DNA from: Marinobacterium rhizophilum DSM 18822
GTDB lineage: Bacteria; Pseudomonadota; Gammaproteobacteria; Pseudomonadales; Balneatricaceae
Direction of reading: 5' to 3'
Length of the DNA stretch: 49,323 bases
NCBI RefSeq assembly: GCF_000378045.1
Contig: NZ_KB899100.1
Span: 108,799-158,121, forward strand
The notes below the pieces were generated by a model. That model saw only the letters and a list, made by a program, of their open reading frames with translations. It was not told the origin of the DNA and did no database searches. Shown here piece by piece: positions 16,063-24,186 of this stretch (position 1 is its first letter; each line of letters begins with the position of its first letter). The position numbers were made by a program, and so were the translations under genes.

Positions 16063-17232
16063 TCAGAGTTCGCCGCGAATAGCCCGTCCGCACAGCTCGC
16101 TGTACTGGACCGCACTGAACTGGATCGGGTTGCCGCCGGCAGACGGGTCCTCGGTGGCCATACGGCCGATTTTCTCCAGCTGGCCCGCGTCGATACCAAT
16201 CTCGCCCAGGCTGTGGGGAATGCCGACCTGGGCGCGCAATTCCAGCACCCAGTTGAGGAAGCCATCGAAACTCGTATCGGCCAGACCAATGTAGCGCGCA
16301 GTGCGCTCGATACGCTCGCTGATGACTTCACGGTTGGCCTTGAGTACATAGGGCATCAGGATGGCGTTGAGCAGGCCATGGTGGGCATCGAACAGGGCGC
16401 CCAGCGGATGGGCCAGCGCATGCATGGCGCCGAGCCCCTTCTGGAAGGCTGTCGCCCCCATGGAGGACGCCACGATCATCTGCATGCGCGCTTCCAGGTC
16501 CTGGCCATAGGCCACCGCACGGGGCAGAAAATCACACACCAGGCGGATTCCTTCGATGGCAATGCCCTCGGCCATGGGATGCCAAAATGGCGAGCAGAGC
16601 GCCTCCAGGTTATGCGACAGCGCATCCATGCCGGTGGCGGCGGTGACCTTGGGCGGCAGGCCGACGGTCAGCGCCGGATCCAGAATCACGATGGACGGCA
16701 GCATTTTGGGATGGAAGATGATCTTCTTGATGTGCTGTTCGTCGTCGGTAATCACCGAGGCCCGGCCAACTTCAGAGCCGGTGCCGGCGGTTGTGGGCAC
16801 CGCGACAATGGGGGCCACCGCATCGGCGTTGACGCGGGTCCAGTTGTCGCCGACATCCTCGAAATCCCACAGTTCAAGTGTCTGGCCGGCCATTAGTGCG
16901 ACCGCCTTGGCGGCATCCAGTGCGGAGCCGCCACCAAAGGCGATGACGCCATCGTGCTGACCCGAGCGGTAGGCCGCCAGGCCATCATCGACATTCTTGC
17001 CGGTGGGGTTGCCCTTGATATTGCTGAACAGCCCGATGCGCAGCCCAGCCGCGCGGCACTGCGCCTCGGCCTCAGCCACCATGGGCAGCGCTGCAAGACC
17101 CGGGTCGGTGATCAGCAGGGGCGCCTGCATGCCGAGCGCCCTGCAGCACTCGGCCAGTTCGCTGATGCGCCCGGCGCCGGCTCGAATGCTGTTGGGGTAG
17201 TTCCAGTTACCACTCAGGTTTTCGTAGTTCAT
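16063..17232 (-). CDS. Iron-containing alcohol dehydrogenase
   Basis: Group III (FucO/EutG-like) dehydrogenase of 389 aa. The NAD-binding GGGSALDAAKAVAL lies in the N-terminal half and PTTAGTGSEVGR follows. The Fe(II) ligands fit the family pattern: Asp203 and His207 in GMDALSHNLEAL, His271 in AMHALAH and His285 in AHHG, the last two 14 residues apart as in FucO. In this operon it is the likely oxidant of a gamma-glutamylated amino alcohol to the aldehyde, replacing the flavin oxidase PuuB of putrescine catabolism. The ATG at 17232 is preferred over an upstream in-frame start at 17274. It starts 59 bp after the aldehyde dehydrogenase stop. Confidence 0.9.
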   Translation of the reverse strand: MNYENLSGNWNYPNSIRAGAGRISELAECCRALGMQAPLLITDPGLAALPMVAEAEAQCRAAGLRIGLFSNIKGNPTGKNVDDGLAAYRSGQHDGVIAFGGGSALDAAKAVALMAGQTLELWDFEDVGDNWTRVNADAVAPIVAVPTTAGTGSEVGRASVITDDEQHIKKIIFHPKMLPSIVILDPALTVGLPPKVTAATGMDALSHNLEALCSPFWHPMAEGIAIEGIRLVCDFLPRAVAYGQDLEARMQMIVASSMGATAFQKGLGAMHALAHPLGALFDAHHGLLNAILMPYVLKANREVISERIERTARYIGLADTSFDGFLNWVLELRAQVGIPHSLGEIGIDAGQLEKIGRMATEDPSAGGNPIQFSAVQYSELCGRAIRGEL

Positions 17233-17291
17233 CGTCGTTGTCTCGGCTTGAGGTGACAGGCCAGGGCCTGTCACCGGAATCAGTGGGGCGC

Positions 17292-18683
17292 TCAGATCTC
17301 GGTCTTGAGATGGAACGACTTGGGCCTTGTCAGGTGTTCGAAACCAACCACCGACAGGGTGCAGCCGCGGCCGGAATGCTTGACCCCGGTCCAGGCCAGG
17401 GCCGGGTCCAGGTAGTCGCAGCGGTTGATAAAGAAGGTGCCGGTGTCGAGCTGCTCGCCAATCGCCACGCCCGCATCCATGTCGCGGGTGAAGACCGACG
17501 CCGTCAGGCCGAACTCGGAGTCGTTCATCAGCGCGATAGCCTCCTCGTCGGAGCTGACCTTCTGGATGCCGACCACCGGGCCGAAGGTCTCTTCGGTCAT
17601 CACCCGCATGCCGTGGTTTACATTCGTCAGTACCTGGGGCGCCAGATAGGCGCTGCCGGGGGCGTCCAGCGGGAAGTCGGCCGGATCGATATGGGCCACG
17701 GCACCGGCCGCGACCGCATCGCTCACTTGGGCGCGAATGAAGTCGGCGGCACTGGCGCGTACCACGGGCCCGAGGGTGGTTTCGGGATCGTCTGAGCGGC
17801 CCAGCTGGTATTGTTTTACCAGCGCCACGGCCTGTTCGACGAAGCGCTCGTACACTGACTCATGCACATAGATGCGCTCGATGCCGCAGCAGGACTGCCC
17901 GGAGTTGAAGAAGGCGCCATCGATGGTGGTTTCGACGGCATGATCGAGATCGGCATCCTCGCGGATATAGGCCGGGTCCTTGCCGCCGAGCTCCAGCCCG
18001 ACACCGATGAAACGCCCGGCCGCGGCCCGCTCGACCATGGCGCCGCCGGGCACGGAACCGGTGAAGCAGACATGGTTGACGCGCGCATCCCGAATGACCC
18101 CTTCGGTGTCGGCATGGGCCAGGTGCAGGTACTGGAACACGCCCTCGGGCAGGCCGGCGGCCTGGAAGGCTTCGGCAAAGCGCTCGGCGCACAGCGGCGT
18201 CTGGGCCGAGTGTTTCAGCACCACGGTATTGCCGGCCAGTATCGCCGGCACGATGGCGTTCACCGCGGTCATGTAGGGGAAATTCCAGGGCGCGATCACG
18301 AACACCACGCCCACGGCCTCACGGGTGATGTAGCGGGTGAAACCGGTCTTTTCCGGCAGCTGGATCGGCTGCAGCGCCTCGGCGGCCACCGAGATCATGT
18401 AGCGTGCGCGCTCCTCGACGCCACCGACCTCGCCGGCGGCATAGCGGATCGGGCGGCCCATCTGCCAGCACAGTTCGGCGGCGATTTCGTCCTTGCAGGC
18501 CACGAAGGCGTCGACCATGCGGCTGCAGATCGCGCTGCGCTCCTCCAGCGGAGTGCTTTTCCAGGCCTTGTGCGCACGGGTGGCGCGGGCCAGGGTCGTT
18601 TCAATCTCGGCCCCGGTGGCGTAGTCACGTACCACGTATTCGGAACCGTCGATCGGGGACAGGGTTTTCAGCTGTTGACTCAT
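17292..18683 (-). CDS. NAD(P)-dependent aldehyde dehydrogenase
   Basis: Aldehyde dehydrogenase of 463 aa, slightly shorter than the common 480-500. Asn134 (PWNFP), the general base Glu231 (LELGGKDP) and the nucleophile Cys265 (GQSCCG) are present. C-terminal EETFGPVV and SEFGLTASVF are typical. In this context it should oxidise the gamma-glutamyl aminoaldehyde to the acid, the role of PuuC in the putrescine pathway. The ATG at 18683 has only a weak ribosome binding site. It lies 80 bp after the glutamine-synthetase-like gene and 59 bp before the alcohol dehydrogenase. The substrate is inferred from neighbours, not from the protein itself. Confidence 0.9.
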   Translation of the reverse strand: MSQQLKTLSPIDGSEYVVRDYATGAEIETTLARATRAHKAWKSTPLEERSAICSRMVDAFVACKDEIAAELCWQMGRPIRYAAGEVGGVEERARYMISVAAEALQPIQLPEKTGFTRYITREAVGVVFVIAPWNFPYMTAVNAIVPAILAGNTVVLKHSAQTPLCAERFAEAFQAAGLPEGVFQYLHLAHADTEGVIRDARVNHVCFTGSVPGGAMVERAAAGRFIGVGLELGGKDPAYIREDADLDHAVETTIDGAFFNSGQSCCGIERIYVHESVYERFVEQAVALVKQYQLGRSDDPETTLGPVVRASAADFIRAQVSDAVAAGAVAHIDPADFPLDAPGSAYLAPQVLTNVNHGMRVMTEETFGPVVGIQKVSSDEEAIALMNDSEFGLTASVFTRDMDAGVAIGEQLDTGTFFINRCDYLDPALAWTGVKHSGRGCTLSVVGFEHLTRPKSFHLKTEI

Positions 18684-18763
18684 CTTGGTACTCGTCTCAC
18701 TTCAGGCACCCACAATGCGGGGCGGATCATCGAATAAGGGTCTGGCCTCACGGCAGTCCAGCG

Positions 18764-20143
18764 CTAGATAATTTCGAAGTAGCGCTGCAGTTCCCAGTCA
18801 CTGACATGCTTGCGGTATTGCTGGTTTTCCCAGATGCGGGTCGCCGCGTAATGCTCGACAAAGGCTTCGCCGAACAGCTCCTTTGCCACCTCGGAGTCGC
18901 GCAGTGCCACGGCGGCATCATGCAGCGACAGCGGCAGCGCCAGGCTTTGCGGGTGCTCCTGGTTATAGGCATTGCCCACCACAGCAGCTTCAGGCTCGAC
19001 CTCGTTTTCGATGCCCCAGAGCCCTGCTCCCAGCGCCGCCGCCAGGGCGATGTAGGGGTTGGCATCGGCGGAACCGAGGCGGAATTCCACTCGCTGGGAC
19101 TTCTCGGAACCCGGTATCACCCGCAGTGCCGTGGTGCGGTTTTCCACCGCCCAGGTCGCATCGGTCGGCGCCCAGAAACCGGGGATCAGGCGGGAGTAGG
19201 CATTCACCGTCTGCGCCAGCATGGCCAGCAGTTGCGGCATCAGCCTCTGCTGCCCGCCGATAAAGTGGCGCTGCTGCCGGCTGATGTTGTGCGCCTGACT
19301 CGGATCATGAAACACCGAGCCTGATCCGTCCTTGTGCCGCAGCGACATGTGGATATGCCCCGACTGCCCCGGGTAGTCGTTGGACCACTTGGCCATGAAG
19401 GTGGCCATCATGTTGTTGCGCTGCGCCCAGACCTTGGTGAAGGTCTTGAACAGTGCCGCCTTGTCCGCCGCATCGCTGGCGTTATCCACGATCAGTGCCG
19501 CTTCCAGCACGCCGGGGCCGGTTTCGGTATGCAGGCCCTCGATCGGGAAATCCATCTGCCGCGCGAACTCCAGCAGGTCGTGGTACAGCTCGGCATGCAC
19601 GGAGTTGCGCAGCATCGAATAGCCATGAAAGCCCGGTGTAATGGGTTTCAGGTCGCGATAGCCTTTTTCGCGGATCGAGTCCGGCGTCTCGTTGAACAGG
19701 AAGAATTCGTACTCAAAGGCCGCATAAGGCTCAAAGCCCAGCTTGTCGGCCCGCTTGAGCACCCGTTGCAGCAGGTTGCGCGGGCAGATGCTGTCGGTCG
19801 GCGTATCGAACTCACAGAGGAACAGCAGCATGTCCTTTTCAAATGGCAGCTCGCGGCAGCTCTGGGGCAGCACGCGAACCGGCGCATCCGGGTAGGCAGT
19901 GTGCCAGCCGGTATAGGTGACGCCGACGTTTTCGTACAGCTGGTCATTGGAGTCCCAGCCCAGCACCACGTCGCAGAAGGCAAAGCCGCTGTCCAGCGCA
20001 CTGAAGAACTTGTCCTTGCACATGTACTTGCCGCGCATGATGCCGTCGACATCATAGAGACCTACCTTGACGTCGCGCAGGCCACGCTCTTCCACGATTC
20101 GCTTGGCGTCGGCAACCGTTTTTACATCTCTGGGATTCATCAT
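18764..20143 (-). CDS. Glutamine-synthetase-like gamma-glutamyl-amine ligase
   Basis: GlnA-family enzyme of 459 aa, close in size to PuuA/GlnT-type gamma-glutamyl ligases and shorter than GlnA. Catalytic regions are intact: EYEFF with metal-binding glutamates (about 144 and 146), HTETGPGVLE (205-214), GHIHMSL (from 262), ATP-binding NRTTALRV, and EFRLGSADANPYIALAAALGAG. The typical GlnA adenylylation-tyrosine loop is not evident. The family joins glutamate to an amine using ATP. Beside an ethanolamine-type permease and an alcohol dehydrogenase, gamma-glutamylethanolamide is the likeliest product, the reaction shown for Streptomyces GlnA4. Two adjacent ATGs start the ORF; the first has GAGGA about 9-13 nt upstream. 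Confidence 0.88.
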   Translation of the reverse strand: MMNPRDVKTVADAKRIVEERGLRDVKVGLYDVDGIMRGKYMCKDKFFSALDSGFAFCDVVLGWDSNDQLYENVGVTYTGWHTAYPDAPVRVLPQSCRELPFEKDMLLFLCEFDTPTDSICPRNLLQRVLKRADKLGFEPYAAFEYEFFLFNETPDSIREKGYRDLKPITPGFHGYSMLRNSVHAELYHDLLEFARQMDFPIEGLHTETGPGVLEAALIVDNASDAADKAALFKTFTKVWAQRNNMMATFMAKWSNDYPGQSGHIHMSLRHKDGSGSVFHDPSQAHNISRQQRHFIGGQQRLMPQLLAMLAQTVNAYSRLIPGFWAPTDATWAVENRTTALRVIPGSEKSQRVEFRLGSADANPYIALAAALGAGLWGIENEVEPEAAVVGNAYNQEHPQSLALPLSLHDAAVALRDSEVAKELFGEAFVEHYAATRIWENQQYRKHVSDWELQRYFEII

Positions 20144-20162
20144 CTCGATTGTCCTCGGGGAA

Positions 20163-20220
20163 GGCCGACCGCATCGGCCCCCGGTTTTTATTGTCGTGCC
20201 CGCGGGCCCTTGCGGCCCGC
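20163..20220 (-). other. Pair of intercistronic hairpins between permease and ligase genes
   Basis: Two stems lie in the 90-bp gap: GCGGGCC/GGCCCGC (20202-20220, loop 5 nt) and GGCCGA/TCGGCC (20163-20179, loop 5 nt). In the direction of transcription an A-rich rather than T-rich stretch separates them, so they more likely act in mRNA stability or differential expression than as terminators. Confidence 0.45.
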
Positions 20221-20233
20221 GCGGCGGTTTCGC

Positions 20234-21667
20234 TCAGCTCAATTCGGATTCGGCCCGTGCGATGGCTTCGAACTCTTCCTCCGGCGCCCGGGCCACCAGA
20301 CGGTGGCGGCTGTAGAAGGCAAAGTAGGCCACCATCACCGCATAGAAGACGCCACTCCAGATGGCCGCTTCCGTGCTCACCAGGAAGGTGGACGCAAAGG
20401 CCGCAATAGAGAGCACGAAGGCGATGCCGGAGGTCACTGCGCCACCCGGCGTTTTGTAGGGGCGCTCCAGATCGGGCTCCTTACGACGCAGAATCATGTG
20501 CGACAGGGTCATCAGGGCATAGGAAATGGTCGCGCCAAACACCGCCATGGTGATCATCAGGTCCCCCTCGCCGGTCAGCGACAGTCCGAAACCGATCAGG
20601 CCCGGTACCACCAGCGCCATGGTCGGCACCTTCTTCTTGCCGGTCACCGACAGCCAGCGCGGCAGATAGCCGGCACGGGACAGTGCAAACACCTGACGTG
20701 AATAAGCATAGATAATGGAAAAGAAGGATGCGATCAGGCCGAAAAGCCCCACCACGTTGACGAAGGTGGCGGCGCTGGAATCTTCGCCGTAAACCGCCTG
20801 CAGTGCGCCCACCAGCGGAGCACCGTGATCCTTCATCAGATCGGCGCCGGCTACACCCGGCGCCAGAAACAGCACCAGGATGCCAAACACCAGCAGCACG
20901 GCCATGGCCGTAATGATGCCGCGGGGCATGTCCCGGGCAGGGTCCTTGCATTCCTCCGCCGCCAGCGGCACGCCTTCCACCGCCAGGAACAGCCACATGG
21001 CAAACGGCAGCGCCGCCCAGATACCCATGTAGCCCTGCGGCAGGAAGCTGCTCGCGCCGGTCGCGGCGGTATTGATGCTGACATCAAACAGGTTATCTAC
21101 GCTGAAATACGGCAGGGTGCCGACGATGAACACCAGAATGGCGGCAACGGCAAGGCCGGTAATGACCATCATGATTTTCAGTGCTTCGCCGGCGCCCCAC
21201 AGATGAATGCCGATAAAGAGCGCATAGAAGGCCGCATACACCAGCGGGCCGTCGAGTCCGAACAGCTCATTCACATAGCCGCCGATAAAGATCGCGATAG
21301 CGGCCGGCGCTATGGCGTATTCCAGCAGGATGGCGGTGCCGGTCAGGTAGCCGCCCCAGGGTCCCAGCGCCCGGCGGGCAAAGCTGTAGCCGCCGCCGGC
21401 GGTGGGCAGTGAGGCCGACAGTTCGGCCAGCGCCAGCACCTTGCAGCTGTACATCAGGGCCATCAGGATGGTGGCGATCAGCATGCCGCCAAAGCCCCCC
21501 TGCCCCAGGCCGAAGTTCCAGCCGGCAAAGTCGCCGGAGATCACGTAGGAAACCCCCAGGCTCGCCAGCAGAATCCAGCCGGCGGCGCCCTGTTTAAGCT
21601 GGCGTTTGTCGAGGTAGTCGCTGGAAACAGACTCATACCCCACCGAGGTGGTTGTCATCTCTGTCAT
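20234..21667 (-). CDS. eat: Ethanolamine permease-like APC transporter
   Basis: Inner-membrane transporter of 477 aa with about 12 hydrophobic segments. The N-terminal region (LKQGAAGWILLASLGVSYVI, then SGDFAGWNFGLGQGG, LAELSASLPTAGGGYSFARR, ILLEYAIAPAAIAIFIGGYV) strongly resembles bacterial ethanolamine permeases of the amino acid-polyamine-organocation superfamily. That identity is recalled, not searched. It would import ethanolamine or a close amine by symport. The ATG at 21667 is chosen for GAGGG about 8 nt upstream; the in-frame start at 21730 would add 21 unsupported residues. First gene of the five-gene cluster. Confidence 0.8.
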   Translation of the reverse strand: MTEMTTTSVGYESVSSDYLDKRQLKQGAAGWILLASLGVSYVISGDFAGWNFGLGQGGFGGMLIATILMALMYSCKVLALAELSASLPTAGGGYSFARRALGPWGGYLTGTAILLEYAIAPAAIAIFIGGYVNELFGLDGPLVYAAFYALFIGIHLWGAGEALKIMMVITGLAVAAILVFIVGTLPYFSVDNLFDVSINTAATGASSFLPQGYMGIWAALPFAMWLFLAVEGVPLAAEECKDPARDMPRGIITAMAVLLVFGILVLFLAPGVAGADLMKDHGAPLVGALQAVYGEDSSAATFVNVVGLFGLIASFFSIIYAYSRQVFALSRAGYLPRWLSVTGKKKVPTMALVVPGLIGFGLSLTGEGDLMITMAVFGATISYALMTLSHMILRRKEPDLERPYKTPGGAVTSGIAFVLSIAAFASTFLVSTEAAIWSGVFYAVMVAYFAFYSRHRLVARAPEEEFEAIARAESELS

Positions 21668-22192
21668 CGAAAAAACCCTCTGCGATCCCGGCAACCGGGT
21701 CGACGTGTTGTTATTGTAGGTGTCGCGCAAAACAGCCCGCAGGCTGTCCCGGCAAGACGGGTACGCCAGTTACTCTAGCCCCGTCGGGTCTGTAGTACCT
21801 AAACAGGTTAAAAGCGGCCAATAGGGTAGTATCGATTTTTTTAATACTTGCTTTTTTCTTTAGCTATCAGTGTATTACATACGACACGAGCTGACCCAGA
21901 GGCGAGAGGCGAGAGGCGAGAGGCGAGAGGCGAGAGGCGAGAGGCGAGAGGCGAGAGGCGAACGATAGACGGCGGCGCAGGCGCGGTACAGGCAGCGCGC
22001 CGGGAAACATCGGTGAAATATGCAGGCTTGCGCAATTGGGCGGACGCGGCACCGCGACGCCGCTGGCCCGAGCCGGATTACAGTCAGCGCAGCGCGACCG
22101 CGCACCGGTGGCGCAGTCTCAGCGCAATGCTTTGCTGCCCATCTGCCTGACGGGACTACAGCCCAGCTGCGCCCTGGCAGGCACAAGTCAGG
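21668..22192. other. 525-bp intergenic region upstream of the permease gene
   Basis: No gene seen. It must hold the promoter of the amino-alcohol cluster, but no clear -35/-10 pair is visible. The stretch 21835-21865 is AT-rich, a heptanucleotide array lies at 21899-21961, and the remainder up to the ferritin-like gene is GC-rich without recognisable structure. Confidence 0.6.
21899..21961. repeat. Nine perfect tandem copies of heptamer GAGGCGA
   Basis: Sixty-three bases made of nine uninterrupted copies of the 7-mer, 232 bp upstream of the permease start. Such short perfect arrays change copy number by slippage. Seven is not a multiple of three, and no gene covers it, so any effect would be on promoter spacing or transcript structure. 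Confidence 0.97.
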
Positions 22193-22654
22193 CTAGATAT
22201 CATGCAGCGAGTTGAGTGTCTGGGTAAATTTCCGGCGCTCCAGCGCTTCCAGCTGCATGAGATCTGTGAGGTATTCGTTGGCATTGGCGGCCTCGATCTC
22301 CTTGCATGCCCCCTCAAACAAGTCCACCAAATACTCATCGATGCGCAGGCCAATCTCACACACCTGATCGGCATTTGGATTTGGGTACTCTTTCGCGAGC
22401 GCCGCGACGAACGCTTTGGGGGCATCCTCCAAGGTGTACTGAATATAGGTGGCCAGCACGCCCGGCGTACCGGAGCGAAGCCGCTCCTTCAAGCTGGTTT
22501 CCATCTGCTGCTCATGCTTGATCATGTAGTCCAGCAAGAGCCTGGCCCTGGCATCCCCGCTACGCTGTTCAAGTTCCCGGTACAGTCCCGCTGCTTCCTG
22601 GTGCATGTTGATGGCATTCTTGACCAGGTCTCCCACGGTCTCGAAATTTTTCAT
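22193..22654 (-). CDS. Ferritin-like four-helix-bundle protein
   Basis: Small acidic protein of 153 aa, predicted almost all helical in four segments. Helix 1 has HQEAAGLYRELE, helix 2 KHEQQMETSL, helix 3 DEYLVDLFEGACKEIE and helix 4 LEALERRKF. The glutamate spacing is like ferritin/rubrerythrin folds, but the second E-x-x-H pair is degenerate (helix 4 lacks the His), so di-iron binding is uncertain. The ATG at 22654 follows GGGGGGAG; an upstream start at 22690 is unlikely. It lies 65 bp downstream of nuoN on the same strand and could be a tail gene of that operon or separately expressed. Function unknown. Confidence 0.6.
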   Translation of the reverse strand: MKNFETVGDLVKNAINMHQEAAGLYRELEQRSGDARARLLLDYMIKHEQQMETSLKERLRSGTPGVLATYIQYTLEDAPKAFVAALAKEYPNPNADQVCEIGLRIDEYLVDLFEGACKEIEAANANEYLTDLMQLEALERRKFTQTLNSLHDI

Positions 22655-22719
22655 GATGTACTCCCCCCAAAATAGTCCGGTGCAGTGCAAAGCATCACCT
22701 TAACTATAAGCAGTTTTGT

Positions 22720-24186
22720 CTAGAACAGCGGTAACCACTGCATCACCGGCAATGGATAGATACCCAGCAATACCAGCAGTAACGTCAGACCGTATATCAG
22801 CCAGCGTCCGCTGTGATAACGCAGGCCACGAACAGACTCATCCTGCTGCAGCAGGACCAGAATGATGCGCAGATAATAGTAGAGGCCCAGGGCACTGCCC
22901 AGCACCACGACCACGAGCAGCCACCAGAGCCCGGCCTGGGCACCGGCAGCAAGAATGTAGAACTTGCCAATAAAGCCGACCGTGAGCGGAATGCCCGCCA
23001 GCGACAGCAAAATCAACATAAAACAGCCACCCAGAACGGGTTCGCGCCAGCACAGCCCGCTATAGCGCTGCAGCCGATAATCCCGGGATTCGCCGACGCC
23101 GCCGGACAGGGTGCCAATCATCGCAAATGCCGCCAGAGTGGTGAGGCTGTAAGCCAGCAGATAGAAGGCGCCCGCCTGCAGCGCGAACTCGCTGGAGTCG
23201 GCCTGCCCCGTGGCCAGGAACACCACCAGCAAATACCCCAGATGGGCAATCGAGGAATAGGCCAGCAGGCGTTTCATGTCATCCTGACGCAGGGCCAGCA
23301 GGTTGCCCACCAGGATGGACAGCATCGCCAGCACCCTTAACACCGCGGCAATCTGTTCGCTCTGCAGCGCATCACTCATCAACAGATAGCGCAGCAGCAC
23401 CGCCACCAGCGCCCCCTTGGATAGCGTCGCGATCAGAGCCGTGAAGGGTGTCGGCGCCCCCTGGTACACATCGGGAGTCCACATATGAAAAGGTACCAGC
23501 GCCAGCTTGAAGGCGACACCGATCAGCAGCAACGCCAGCCCCGCCAAGGGCAGCAGGCCAGCCGCCGGAATGTCCACAGGAAGCGACAAACGGGTAAATG
23601 CCAGCGTACCCGATTGCAGATACAGACAGGCCATGCCAAACAGCAAAAAGGCCGACGCCACCGACGACAGCACAAGGTATTTCAGCCCGGCCTCAAGGCT
23701 CGGCAGCTGCAGCCGGTCCGAGCCCGGCGCTGCACCACAGGGATAGGCCACCAGCGCAAAACTGGCCACACTCATCAGCTCCAGACCGATAAACAGCGCC
23801 GCCAGATGCTGTGCCGAGGCCAGTACCAGCGCCCCCAGCAGGCACAGGGCAAGCAGCACGTAACACTCCTCCACCGGCACCGCCAGATGCTCGCGCCGCC
23901 CGAAATACTGTGCCGCCATCAAGCCGACACACATGGCCACCAGGATGAAAAGCGCGGCAAAAAAGCCGAAAAAAGCATCAATACGCAACAGCGGCGTGAC
24001 CTCAACCCCAGAGGCCTGGAGATCCAGATTGCCACCCAGCGACAGCAGCGCCGCCAGCAGGCCCAACTGATAGACCCAGAACAGCAGGCGGCGCTGCCGG
24101 CAGAACCCTGCCAGCAGCATGGTCACCACGATGGTCAGCGCCACCAGCAGCAACGGCAACAGCGCCCGCAACTCGAGCAGGGTCAT
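22720..24186 (-). CDS. nuoN: NADH-quinone oxidoreductase subunit N
   Basis: Antiporter-like membrane subunit of respiratory complex I, 488 aa (E. coli 485), with about 14 hydrophobic segments. Conserved elements include the FHMWTPDVYQGAPTPFTALIA motif region with proton-channel residues, and LLAYSSIAHLGYLLV. It helps translocate protons in the membrane arm. The ATG overlaps the nuoM TGA by four bases (ATGA). It is the last nuo gene. It ends 65 bp before the ferritin-like gene, with no strong terminator in between. Confidence 0.95.
   Translation of the reverse strand: MTLLELRALLPLLLVALTIVVTMLLAGFCRQRRLLFWVYQLGLLAALLSLGGNLDLQASGVEVTPLLRIDAFFGFFAALFILVAMCVGLMAAQYFGRREHLAVPVEECYVLLALCLLGALVLASAQHLAALFIGLELMSVASFALVAYPCGAAPGSDRLQLPSLEAGLKYLVLSSVASAFLLFGMACLYLQSGTLAFTRLSLPVDIPAAGLLPLAGLALLLIGVAFKLALVPFHMWTPDVYQGAPTPFTALIATLSKGALVAVLLRYLLMSDALQSEQIAAVLRVLAMLSILVGNLLALRQDDMKRLLAYSSIAHLGYLLVVFLATGQADSSEFALQAGAFYLLAYSLTTLAAFAMIGTLSGGVGESRDYRLQRYSGLCWREPVLGGCFMLILLSLAGIPLTVGFIGKFYILAAGAQAGLWWLLVVVVLGSALGLYYYLRIILVLLQQDESVRGLRYHSGRWLIYGLTLLLVLLGIYPLPVMQWLPLF

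Noticed and set aside
21899-21961. Heptamer array as a CRISPR or iteron origin
   Set aside because: There are no spacers between units, and no replication or cas gene nearby; units are too short for iterons.
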